Part shown: piece after piece, positions 27,251 through 35,422 of the stretch
How the letters are laid out: each line of letters begins with the position of its first letter
Numbering within the stretch: position 1 is the stretch's first letter
Origin: Betaproteobacteria bacterium
Lineage (GTDB): Bacteria; Pseudomonadota; Gammaproteobacteria; Burkholderiales; Usitatibacteraceae
NCBI GenBank assembly: GCA_016709665.1
Contig: JADJMI010000009.1
Coordinates: forward strand, 124,001 to 188,000
DNA length: 64,000 nucleotides
Direction: 5' to 3'
Notes under the pieces: generated by a model
Database searches by the model: none
The model's input: the letters and a program-made list of their open reading frames with translations, nothing else
Told to the model about the DNA's origin: nothing
Program-made: the position numbers and the translations under genes

Positions 27251-28209
27251 TGTCGATCACTCCGGTTGAGGCCGCGCGGCGCGCGCGGCAGTCGGAAGGG
27301 CAGCAGCAGGCGCACCCACGCCGACCGGAAGCGATCGAGCGACAGGCTCTCGTGCATGGCCGTGGTGGACGATCCGAGCACGCGCGTGTCGAGCAGCGAG
27401 CGCGCGTAGAAAGGCGTGTCCTCGAGCGTGCGCAGCACCGCGGGCTGGCAGTGGGCGTCGGCGCGCGTGGCTCGCTCGAGGCCCCACCGCGTGCCCGACA
27501 GTGCGACTCGCGGCGGCGCCGGCACGGTGCGCGCCTCGCCGGAGGCGTCGAACGCGAGCGCGAGGGTGAGCGGCGTGTCGTCCCGGCGCGCGATGTCGTA
27601 CAGGACGGAGGTGCCGCCCCGGATGGCGGCGCGGGACCACGACCAGCCGCTGAAGGCGTCCTCGAGCGGCGCGCTGCCCGCGTTGGCATCCACGTAGCCG
27701 TCGCCCGTCCAGCGAAGGCCGGGCCGTTCCATCTCGACCTCGACGCGCGCATGGGGCGCGACCGGTCCCCAGTGGTGGCGTCCCTCGCGATCGAGCGGCG
27801 CGCGATAGCTCGCGAGCGCGGACGGGTACACGCGCACGACGCCGCGCACGCGCGAGGGCAGGGGCGAGGTCACTTCGTCGATGCGGAACGTGAGGCACGC
27901 GCCGTTCCACTCGACGCGGCTCGGCCCGAGCGCGAGCCGGTCGGGCTCGCGGTGCACGTGCTCCCGGCGCCGCTCGGTGAGCATCCAGCGGCGGCCGCGC
28001 GGTCCGTAGAGCGCGACGTTGAGGCCGCAGTGATCGAGCGGGTCCGCGGCGCGCGAGCGCGCCCGCGCGAACGCGTACCAGGGCGAGAACACGTTGCCGA
28101 TCATCGCGATCAGCGTGATCCCGTGGCGCTGGTCGTCGCTGAGGGCATCGACGTACCACCAGGCATAGCCTCCCGCGGCCACGGGCTCGTCGAACCGAGG
28201 TCCGACCAC
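27241..28209 (-). CDS. crtC: Hydroxyneurosporene synthase (carotenoid 1,2-hydratase)
   Basis: Adds water across the 1,2 double bond of acyclic carotenoids, 322 aa. The family opening is PRFDEPVAAGGYAWWYVDAL, followed by IGNVFSPWYAFAR and LNVALYGPRGRRW. WGPVAPHARVEVEM and GDGYVDANAGSAPLEDAF mark the second half of the lipocalin-like fold. GTG 28209 is the only suitable start near the conserved N-terminus. It lies inside the end of crtD, giving an unusually long overlap of 100 bases. It feeds CrtD/CrtF in the spheroidene path. Confidence 0.88.
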   Translation of the reverse strand: MVGPRFDEPVAAGGYAWWYVDALSDDQRHGITLIAMIGNVFSPWYAFARARSRAADPLDHCGLNVALYGPRGRRWMLTERRREHVHREPDRLALGPSRVEWNGACLTFRIDEVTSPLPSRVRGVVRVYPSALASYRAPLDREGRHHWGPVAPHARVEVEMERPGLRWTGDGYVDANAGSAPLEDAFSGWSWSRAAIRGGTSVLYDIARRDDTPLTLALAFDASGEARTVPAPPRVALSGTRWGLERATRADAHCQPAVLRTLEDTPFYARSLLDTRVLGSSTTAMHESLSLDRFRSAWVRLLLPFRLPRAPRGLNRSDRQCR

Positions 28210-29681
28210 AAGGCGCCGGCCGCCATCCGGCCCGAAAGGGCCGCCATCGGCACGCCCGGCCCCGGGTGAGCGCTCCCGCCCGCCAGGTAGAGGCCGCGAA
28301 GGCTCGTTCGGCAGCCCGGGCGCCGGAAGGAGGCCCTCCAGCCGTGCGAGGCCGCCCCATAGAGCGCGCCCCCCGTCCCCGGATACCGCCGCGCGAAGTC
28401 CGCCGGCGTCGACACCGTCGTCGCCTCCGCCCGCCTCGCGATCGAAAGGCCGCAGCGCTCGAGTTGCCGGAAAGTCCGTTCTTCGCATCGGGACAGCTCC
28501 TTCGCGCTCATCGGGCGCATGTCGCCGCAGGCCGGCGCGTTGACGAGGCACATGAGCCTTTCCGGCTCTCCAAAGGGCGGCGCCGCGGGGGATTCGCGGT
28601 CATGGGCGCAGACGTACACCGTCGGTTCGTCGGGCACGCGTCCCCGGCCGAACAGGTCGCGGAATTCCGCGGCGTAGTCGCGCGAGAAGAAGACGTTGTG
28701 GCGCGCGAGCGGAAAGCCGCCGACGCGGGCGAGGAGGTTCCACGTGATCGCCGAGAGCGAGCGCGATCGCGGATCGACGGGACGCACGGCACGCGAGGCT
28801 TCCTCGCCGAAGGCACCGGCCGCGAGGGCCGCCACGTCGCCGTTGGCGACGACGCCGGAGGCCTCCAGCCTTTCGCCGCTCGCGAGGACGACGCCCGCGA
28901 CGCGCCCGCGCTCGACCACGAGCCGGGCCGCCTCTTGCGCATAGCGGATCGTGGCGCCGTGGCGGGTGGCGAGCCCGGCCATGGCGTCGGCCAGCCGGTG
29001 CATGCCGCCTTCGACCAGCCACACGCCCTCGCGCTCGACGTGCGCGACCAGCATGAGGGTCGCGGGCGCCTCGAACGGCGAGGAGCCGCAGTAGGTCGCG
29101 TAGCGCCCGAAGAGTTGCCGCAGGCGCGGGTCGCGGAAGTGCTTGCCGAGCGCGGTCCACATCGACGCGAACGGGTTGATCGCGGCCAGGGTCGCGAGCG
29201 CGTGGATGCCGCCGTGGCGCGCGAGGCCGACGAGGCTCGGGCGCCCGGCGCGGATGAAGGGCGTTTCGAGCGCGTGCCAGGCGCGCTGCGCGCTGGCGCA
29301 GAACTCGCGGTAGCGCCGGCCCTCGTCCGGGCCGCACAGGCGCGCGATCGCATCGGCCGAGCGCGCGATGTCGGTGAACAGGTCGAGGCGCTCTCCGGCG
29401 CTCCAGGCGTGGCGCGCGAGCACGTCGGCCGCCCGCAACGTCACGTGATCCGCGAGCCGCTCGCCGCAGTCGGCGAAGATTTCCTCGAAGACGCGTCCCA
29501 TCGTGAGCACCGTGGGGCCGCCGTCCTGGCGGCCGCCGGCCACGGGCACGGCGCCGAGCTTGCCGCCGGGGCCGGCCGCTCGCTCGACGACGGTCACGGC
29601 AAGGCCGCGGGCCGCGAGGGTCGCTGCCGCCGCGAGACCGCCGATGCCTGCCCCGATCACGACCACCCGTTGTGCGCGCAT
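28110..29681 (-). CDS. crtD: Methoxyneurosporene (1-hydroxycarotenoid 3,4-) dehydrogenase
   Basis: CrtI-family FAD enzyme introducing the 3,4 double bond after CrtC hydration, 523 aa. The FAD fold is VVVIGAGIGGLAAAATL, and PGGKLGAVPVAGGRQDGGPTV is the second nucleotide segment. The C-terminal signature is LYLAGGSAHPGPGVPMAALSG. The last ~30 residues (from about ALWSDL on) run antiphase inside crtC and look unconserved, so the real stop may have been lost or may simply differ. ATG 29681 faces the crtE promoter across about 115 bases holding two PpsR boxes. Confidence 0.9.
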   Translation of the reverse strand: MRAQRVVVIGAGIGGLAAAATLAARGLAVTVVERAAGPGGKLGAVPVAGGRQDGGPTVLTMGRVFEEIFADCGERLADHVTLRAADVLARHAWSAGERLDLFTDIARSADAIARLCGPDEGRRYREFCASAQRAWHALETPFIRAGRPSLVGLARHGGIHALATLAAINPFASMWTALGKHFRDPRLRQLFGRYATYCGSSPFEAPATLMLVAHVEREGVWLVEGGMHRLADAMAGLATRHGATIRYAQEAARLVVERGRVAGVVLASGERLEASGVVANGDVAALAAGAFGEEASRAVRPVDPRSRSLSAITWNLLARVGGFPLARHNVFFSRDYAAEFRDLFGRGRVPDEPTVYVCAHDRESPAAPPFGEPERLMCLVNAPACGDMRPMSAKELSRCEERTFRQLERCGLSIARRAEATTVSTPADFARRYPGTGGALYGAASHGWRASFRRPGCRTSLRGLYLAGGSAHPGPGVPMAALSGRMAAGALWSDLGSTSPWPREAMPGGTSMPSATTSATGSR

Positions 29682-29729
29682 GCGCTTCGGCGGCTCCCGA
29701 AAGTTGTCATTGACTGGCTGGGGTTACGC

Positions 29730-29747
29730 TGTCTATATTACATGACA
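29730..29747. promoter_or_regulatory. PpsR/CrtJ box 1, crtE/crtD divergent promoter
   Basis: TGTCTATATTACATGACA fits TGT-N12-ACA and covers a TATATT -10 hexamer (29734-29739). With TTGACT (29710-29715) this makes a plausible sigma-70 promoter for crtE with an 18-base spacer. Binding here would block polymerase directly. Confidence 0.8.
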
Positions 29748-29754
29748 TAAGAAG

Positions 29755-29772
29755 TGTTAACTGAAATTGACA
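29755..29772. promoter_or_regulatory. PpsR/CrtJ box 2, crtE/crtD divergent promoter
   Basis: TGTTAACTGAAATTGACA fits TGT-N12-ACA; only seven bases separate it from box 1. Paired boxes at this spacing are the usual cooperative PpsR arrangement. It lies 23 bases before the crtE ATG. Confidence 0.8.
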
Positions 29773-29795
29773 CCGGCGCCTGCCAAGGGAGCTTC

Positions 29796-30665
29796 ATGAG
29801 CGACACGATCCGCATCGAGCAGGCCCTGTCGGACATCCTGGGGTCGGTCCAGACGGAAGACGCCCCGCCGCGCCTCGCGGCCGCCCTGCGTTATGCCGTC
29901 TTTCCCGGCGGCGCCCGCATCCGGCCCCGCCTGTGTCTGGCCGTGGCGCGCGCCTGCGGCGACGACCGGCCTGCGGTGACGGACAGCGCCGCGGCCGCCA
30001 TCGAGTTGCTCCACTGCGCCTCGCTCGTGCACGACGACCTGCCGTGCTTCGACGACGCGCCCATGCGGCGGGGCAAGCCGTCCGTGCACAAGGCGTACGG
30101 CGAGCGCCTCGCGGTGCTGGGCGGCGACGCGCTGATCGTGCTGGCCTTCCAGGGGCTCGCGGCCGGTTGCGCGGACGCGCCCGCACGGCTCGGGAGGCTG
30201 CTGCCCATCGTTTCGCGCTCCGTCGGGCTGCCCTCCGGCATCGCCGCGGGACAGGCGTGGGAATGCGAGCCCTTCGTCGACCTGTCCGTCTACCAGCGCG
30301 CCAAGACGAGCGCGCTCTTCGCCGCCGCGACGGAAGCGGGCGCCGCGGCGGCCGGCGTCGCCCCGGAACCGTGGCGACTGCTGGGCGATCGGCTCGGCGA
30401 GGCATTCCAGATCGCCGACGACATCCTGGACGTGGCGGGCGATGCGGCGAAGCTCGGCAAGCCGGTCGGCCAGGACGCCGCCCACGCGAGACCGAGCGGG
30501 GCCGCGCAGCTCGGGCTGGAGGGCGCGATCCGCCGCCTGGGTGTCCTCGTCGACGGTGCCGTCGCCTCGATCCCGGATTGCCCCGGCGCGGAAGTGCTCC
30601 GCGCGCACGTCCTGCAGGTCGCCGCCAACCTCCTGCCCGCGGAAATCGCCGAGCAGGCGGCCTGA
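29796..30665 (+). CDS. crtE: Geranylgeranyl diphosphate synthase
   Basis: Isoprenyl chain elongation enzyme making C20 diphosphate for carotenoids and the bacteriochlorophyll tail, 289 aa from ATG 29796. The first Asp-rich motif is VHDDLPCFDDAPMRRGKPS, the second FQIADDILDVAGD. GTG 29754 is an in-frame alternative, but it overlaps the second PpsR box, so the ATG is preferred. First gene of the superoperon through bchCXYZ to puf; crtF follows after nine bases. Confidence 0.94.
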   Translation: MSDTIRIEQALSDILGSVQTEDAPPRLAAALRYAVFPGGARIRPRLCLAVARACGDDRPAVTDSAAAAIELLHCASLVHDDLPCFDDAPMRRGKPSVHKAYGERLAVLGGDALIVLAFQGLAAGCADAPARLGRLLPIVSRSVGLPSGIAAGQAWECEPFVDLSVYQRAKTSALFAAATEAGAAAAGVAPEPWRLLGDRLGEAFQIADDILDVAGDAAKLGKPVGQDAAHARPSGAAQLGLEGAIRRLGVLVDGAVASIPDCPGAEVLRAHVLQVAANLLPAEIAEQAA

Positions 30666-30674
30666 GCGGCGCCC

Positions 30675-31831
30675 TTGTCCCCCGGCGCGGGCCTCGAACC
30701 GGCGGCGCCCTCGCGGCGAGGCGGTTGGCGCGAGGCGCGTGACCGGCTCGTCGCGAACCCGCGCTTTCGCCGCTGGGCGAGCGCCTTTCCGCTGACGCGA
30801 TTCATCGCACGCCGTCGGGCCGGGCGGCTGTTCGACCTGTGCGCGGGCTTCGTGTATTCGCAGGTGCTCCTCGCCTGCGTGCGGTTGCGCGTTTTCGACA
30901 TCCTCGCGGACGGCCCGCTCGGCGTCGGCGAGCTCGCCTCCCGCCTGCGGCTCGAGCCCGCGGCAGCCGAGCGCCTGCTACGCGCCGCCGCCTCGCTGGA
31001 CCTGCTCGAACGGCGAGGCGCGGATCGGTTCGGCCTGGGCCCGCTCGGCGCGGCGATGGTCGGCGACGCGGGCACGGCGGCGATGATCGAGCACCACACC
31101 ATCCTCTACGGGGATCTCGGGGATCCCGTCCGCCTCCTGCGCGAGCGAGGGAAGGGCACGCACCTCGCGGGCTATTGGCCCTATGCCGGGGCTCGCGAGC
31201 CGGGGCCGCTCGCCGGGGAATCGGTTTCGGCCTACACCCGGCTCATGGCGGCCTCCGCGCCGCTGGTGGCCGACGAGGTGCTGGCGGCCCACCCCTTCCA
31301 GCGGCACGACTGCCTGCTCGACGTCGGCGGCGGCGACGGGACCTTCATCGCGATGGCGGCCGGGCGGCACCCCCGCCTGGCGGCGATCCTGTTCGACCTG
31401 CCGGCCGTGGCCGCGCAGGCGGCGCCCGCTTCGAGCGCGAAGGGCTCGGCCTTCGGGCGAGGGCGGTCGGGGGCAGCTTCCGTGCCGATCCCATCCCCGG
31501 AGGCGCGGACGTCGCGACGCTCGTTCGGATTCTTCATGACCACGACGACGACGTGGTGCTCGAGCTCCTGCGGCGAGTCCATCGCGCCTTGCCGCCGGGC
31601 GGGACGCTGGTGGTGGCGGAGCCCATGTCCGGCGTGCCGGGGGCCGAGCGGATGGCCGATGCGTACTTCGGCTTCTACCTCCTGGCCATGGGCACCGGGC
31701 GCGCCCGCACGCCCGGCGAGCTCGGCGCACTGCTGCGCCAGGCCGGCTTCGAATCGCCCCGGCGCCTCGCCACGCGCATTCCCGTCGCGGCGCAGGTGCT
31801 GGTGTCAACCCGCTCGCGGAATGAACTGTAA
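30675..31831 (+). CDS. crtF: Hydroxyneurosporene O-methyltransferase, one-base frameshift
   Basis: SAM-dependent methylation of the carotenoid 1-hydroxyl group; about 385 aa restored. The N-terminal dimerisation domain includes LLACVRLRVFDILADGPLG. The SAM site is CLLDVGGGDGTF. After the break, GADVATLVRILHDHDDDVVLELL and PPGGTLVVAEPM are the conserved C-terminal methyltransferase motifs. The first frame ends conserved sequence at FDLPAVAAQA, and the second begins at ARFEREGLGL; one base is missing at about 31417-31429. The TTG start 30675 lacks a strong ribosome site. The stop (31829-31831) overlaps the first bchC PpsR box. Confidence 0.87.
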
Positions 31832-31844
31832 TAAGAAATTGACA
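31827..31844. promoter_or_regulatory. PpsR/CrtJ box at bchC promoter
   Basis: TGTAATAAGAAATTGACA fits TGT-N12-ACA and its right end supplies the TTGACA -35 hexamer (31839-31844). A TAAACT -10 lies 16 bases on (31861-31866). It overlaps the crtF stop codon, so bchCXYZ-puf has its own regulated promoter inside the superoperon. Confidence 0.8.
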
Positions 31845-31852
31845 AAACGCAC

Positions 31853-31870
31853 AGTAACCTTAAACTGACA
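31853..31870. promoter_or_regulatory. Second, imperfect PpsR box at bchC
   Basis: AGTAACCTTAAACTGACA has the N12 spacing and ACA half-site but AGT instead of TGT. It sits eight bases after the first box and covers the -10 region, as expected for a cooperative pair. Confidence 0.5.
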
Positions 31871-31934
31871 CTATTCATCCGAGGGCATTTGCCCAGGACG
31901 ACATCCCGCCAAGCACGGGGTCGCGAGGAGATCG

Positions 31935-32873
31935 ATGGAAACGATGGCCGTCGTACTGCAAGGGCCGGAGCAATTGGCCGTGAGCAGGCTCGATCTTTCG
32001 CCACCGGGTCGCGACGACGTGGTGGTCGACATCGAATGGAGCGGCATCAGCACCGGGACGGAGCGGCTGCTGTGGTCCGGGCGCATGCCGACTTTCCCGG
32101 GCATGGGCTACCCGCTCGTTCCGGGCTACGAGTCGGTCGGCCGCATCGCCTCCGCGGGCCCGGATTCCGGCCGGCGGGTGGGCGAGAAGGTCTTCGTGCC
32201 GGGCGCGCGCTGCTTCGGCACCGTCCGCGGGCTCTTCGGCGGGGCCGCCTCCCGCCTCGTGGTGCCCTCCGCGAAAGCGCTGCCCATCGCCGAATCCCTC
32301 GAGGAGCGCGGCGTCCTGCTTGCGCTCGCCGCCACGGCCGCCCATGCCATTTCCGGGGGCGTGCGATCGCCCGATCTCGTCATCGGTCACGGTGTGCTCG
32401 GAAGGCTCCTCGCGCGGCTCGCCATCGCGAGCGGCGACCCGCCGCCCACCGTCTGGGAAACCAACCCCGATCGCGCCGCCGGCGCCCGCGGATACCCGGT
32501 CATCGACCCGTCGGCCGACGCGCGCCGCGACTATCGCGCGATCTACGACGTGAGCGGCGACTCCTCGATCCTCGACACGCTGGTCGGAAGGCTCGCGCCC
32601 GGTGGCGAGATCGTCCTGGCCGGCTTCTACGTCGAGCCGCTCGCCTTCGCCTTCGCGCCCGCCTTCATGCGCGAGGCGCGCATCCGCGTCGCCGCGCAGT
32701 GGCGGGAAGCGGACCTCCTCGACGTGAAGCAGCTCGCCGAAAGCGGCCAGCTCGCGCTCGACGGCCTCATCACGCATCGCCAAGCCTCCTCGGACGCGCC
32801 GGCGGCCTACCGCACGGCGTTCACCGATCCCGCCTGCCTCAAGATGATCCTCGACTGGAGAAACGGAACATGA
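31935..32873 (+). CDS. bchC: Bacteriochlorophyllide a dehydrogenase
   Basis: Zinc-type medium-chain dehydrogenase that oxidises the 3-hydroxyethyl group to 3-acetyl, 312 aa. WSGISTGTERLLWSG and PLVPGYESVGRIA are the N-terminal family blocks. LVIGHGVLGRLLARLA is the NAD-binding Rossmann segment. PGGEIVLAGFY follows in the second half. GAGGAG just upstream supports ATG 31935. The stop overlaps the bchX ATG (ATGA). Confidence 0.93.
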   Translation: METMAVVLQGPEQLAVSRLDLSPPGRDDVVVDIEWSGISTGTERLLWSGRMPTFPGMGYPLVPGYESVGRIASAGPDSGRRVGEKVFVPGARCFGTVRGLFGGAASRLVVPSAKALPIAESLEERGVLLALAATAAHAISGGVRSPDLVIGHGVLGRLLARLAIASGDPPPTVWETNPDRAAGARGYPVIDPSADARRDYRAIYDVSGDSSILDTLVGRLAPGGEIVLAGFYVEPLAFAFAPAFMREARIRVAAQWREADLLDVKQLAESGQLALDGLITHRQASSDAPAAYRTAFTDPACLKMILDWRNGT

Positions 32874-33889
32874 GCGAAACACGCGTGGCACCGTCTCCCG
32901 CCGTCATCAATTTCTCGATGCAGGACAGGCTGCGGACGGAAGCGGCCCAGGAGCCCCTGCCGGCCGCATCCGGGCCGGTCACCAAGACCACCCAGATCAT
33001 CGCGATCTACGGCAAGGGCGGCATCGGCAAGAGCTTCTCGCTCGCGAACCTCTCCTACATGCTGGCGCAGCAGGGCAAGAAGGTGCTGCTGATCGGCTGC
33101 GACCCCAAGAGCGACACGACGGCGCTGCTGTTCGGCGGGCGCAGCTGCCCGACCATCATCGAGACCTCGTCGAAGAAGAAGCTCGCCGGCGAGGCGGTAG
33201 CGATCGGCGACGTCTGCTTCAAGCGCGACGGCGTCTTCGCGATGGAGCTGGGCGGCCCCGAAGTCGGCCGCGGCTGCGGCGGGCGCGGCATCATCCACGG
33301 CTTCGAGCTGCTCGAGAAGCTGGGCTTCCACGACTGGGGCTTCGACTACGTGCTGCTCGATTTCCTGGGCGACGTGGTCTGCGGCGGCTTCGGCCTGCCG
33401 ATCGCGCGCGACATGTGCCAGAAGGTCATCGTCGTCGGCTCGAACGACCTGCAGTCGCTCTACGTCGCCAACAACGTCTGCTCGGCGGTCGAGTACTTCC
33501 GCAAGCTCGGCGGCAACGTCGGCGTCGCGGGCATCCTCATCAACAAGGACGACGGCACCGGCGAGGCGCAGGCCTTCGCCGCGAAGGCGGGCATTCCCGT
33601 CCTCGCCGCGATCCCGGCCAACGAGGACATCCGCAGGAAGAGCGCCAACTACGAGATCATCGGCCGCCCCGGCACGGCCTGGGCGTCCATCTTCGAGTCG
33701 CTCGCGACCAACGTCGCCGAGGCCCCGCCGGTACGGCCGAACCCGCTGACGCAGGACGAGCTGCTGGGACTCTTCAGCGGCGACGCCGTCGGCCGCCACG
33801 TCGTGCTCGAACCGGCCACCTTCGCGGACATGATGGGCCGCGACGAAGTGACGAAGCCCTCCCTTGAAGTCGTCTACGACGCCGTCTAG
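32870..33889 (+). CDS. bchX: Chlorophyllide reductase iron protein X
   Basis: NifH-like ATPase (339 aa) that delivers electrons to BchYZ for reduction of the C7-C8 bond of chlorophyllide. The P-loop is YGKGGIGKSFSLANLS. The [4Fe-4S] cluster Cys residues lie in GRGCGGRGIIHG and FLGDVVCGGFGLP. IGCDPKSDTT is the switch region. The ~45-residue N-terminal extension is normal for BchX. Six bases separate it from bchY. Confidence 0.95.
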   Translation: MSETRVAPSPAVINFSMQDRLRTEAAQEPLPAASGPVTKTTQIIAIYGKGGIGKSFSLANLSYMLAQQGKKVLLIGCDPKSDTTALLFGGRSCPTIIETSSKKKLAGEAVAIGDVCFKRDGVFAMELGGPEVGRGCGGRGIIHGFELLEKLGFHDWGFDYVLLDFLGDVVCGGFGLPIARDMCQKVIVVGSNDLQSLYVANNVCSAVEYFRKLGGNVGVAGILINKDDGTGEAQAFAAKAGIPVLAAIPANEDIRRKSANYEIIGRPGTAWASIFESLATNVAEAPPVRPNPLTQDELLGLFSGDAVGRHVVLEPATFADMMGRDEVTKPSLEVVYDAV

Positions 33890-33895
33890 CGCGCC

Positions 33896-35422
33896 ATGCC
33901 CGACGACACCGTTCCCGCAATCGCCAATCCGGCCGCCCTGGCCGGCGACGGCGCCGGTTGCCACTCGGGGCGCGACGCGCTCGAGTCCGCCGCCCGCGCC
34001 GCGGGTAAGAGCGAGACGCTCGATCGCTACGCGAAGGATTACCCGAAGGGGCCTCACGACCAGCCGCAGTCGATGTGCCCGGCCTTCGGCTCGCTGCGCG
34101 TGGGGCTTCGCATGCGGCGCACCGCGACCGTGCTCTCCGGCTCGGCCTGCTGCGTCTACGGGCTCACCTTCACCTCGCACTTCTACGGCGCGCGCCGCAC
34201 GGTCGGCTACGTCCCGTTCAACTCCGAGACCCTCGTCACCGGCAAGCTCTTCGAGGACATCCGCGAGGCCGTGCACAAGCTCGCCGACCCGAAGGACTAC
34301 GACGCCATCGTCGTGACCAACCTGTGCGTGCCGACGGCCAGCGGCGTGCCGCTGCGCCTGCTGCCGAAGCAGATCAACGGCGTGCGCATCATCGGCATCG
34401 ACGTGCCTGGCTTCGGCATCCCGACCCACGCCGAGGCCAAGGACGTGCTCGCGGGCGCCATGCTGCAGTACGCGAGGACGGAAGCCGAGCAGGGGCCGGT
34501 CGCGGCTCCCAGGGCAGGACGCAGCGAGAAGCCGACGATCACGCTGCTGGGCGAGATGTTCCCGGCCGACCCGATGGGCATCGCGATGATGCTCGAGCCG
34601 CTCGGCCTGGCCGCCGGGCCCGTCGTCCCGACCCGCGAGTGGCGGGAACTCTATGCCGCTCTCGATTGCGCGGCGGTGGCGGCGATCCACCCGTTCTACA
34701 CGGCCAGCGTCCGCGAGTTCCAGGCCGCGGGCCGCACGGTGGTCGCGTCGGCGCCCGTGGGCCACGACGGCACGCGCGACTGGCTGCAGGCGATCGGCAC
34801 GGCCGCCGGCGTCGCGCAGGAGCGCATCGACGCGGCCGCAAACCGCTTCCTGCCGATGATCCGCGCCGCGCTCGAGAAGAACCCCGTCCGCGCCCGGATC
34901 ACGCTTAGCGGCTACGAAGGCTCCGAACTGCTCGTCGCCCGGCTGCTCGTGGAAAGCGGGGCGGACGTCCGCTACGTGGGCACGGCGTGCCCGCGCACGG
35001 AGTGGAGCGAGCCGGACCGCCAATGGCTCGAGGCGAAGGGCATCCGCGTCACCTACCGCGCCTCGCTCGAGCAGGATCTCGCGGCGCTCGCGGAGTTCGA
35101 GCCCGACGTGGCGATCGGCACCACGCCCGTCGTGCAGGCCGCCAAGGAGCGCCGCATCCCGGCCCTCTACTTCACCAACCTCATCTCGGCGCGGCCCCTC
35201 ATGGGCGTCGCCGGCGCCGGGTCGCTCGCCACCGTGGTGAACGCCGCGGCGGCGAACAAGGGCCGCTTCGACGCGATGAAGGAGTTCTTCGCGGGTGTCG
35301 GGGAAGGCCATGCGGCCGGCGTCTGGGAAGACGTGCCGCGCGACCGCCCCGAGTTCCGCGAGAACTACAAGCGCCACGTCATCAAGATCGCCAAGGCCAA
35401 GAAGTCCGAGGGGATGCCCTGA
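33896..35422 (+). CDS. bchY: Chlorophyllide reductase subunit Y
   Basis: NifD-like subunit (508 aa) of the chlorophyllide a reductase catalytic component. Cys residues in QSMCPAFGSLR, GSACCVYGLTF and VVTNLCVPTASGVP are in the expected cluster-ligand places. PGFGIPTHAEAKDVL and ACPRTEWSEPDRQWL are family blocks. Intact; the stop overlaps bchZ ATG by one base. Works with BchX and BchZ. Confidence 0.95.
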   Translation: MPDDTVPAIANPAALAGDGAGCHSGRDALESAARAAGKSETLDRYAKDYPKGPHDQPQSMCPAFGSLRVGLRMRRTATVLSGSACCVYGLTFTSHFYGARRTVGYVPFNSETLVTGKLFEDIREAVHKLADPKDYDAIVVTNLCVPTASGVPLRLLPKQINGVRIIGIDVPGFGIPTHAEAKDVLAGAMLQYARTEAEQGPVAAPRAGRSEKPTITLLGEMFPADPMGIAMMLEPLGLAAGPVVPTREWRELYAALDCAAVAAIHPFYTASVREFQAAGRTVVASAPVGHDGTRDWLQAIGTAAGVAQERIDAAANRFLPMIRAALEKNPVRARITLSGYEGSELLVARLLVESGADVRYVGTACPRTEWSEPDRQWLEAKGIRVTYRASLEQDLAALAEFEPDVAIGTTPVVQAAKERRIPALYFTNLISARPLMGVAGAGSLATVVNAAAANKGRFDAMKEFFAGVGEGHAAGVWEDVPRDRPEFRENYKRHVIKIAKAKKSEGMP

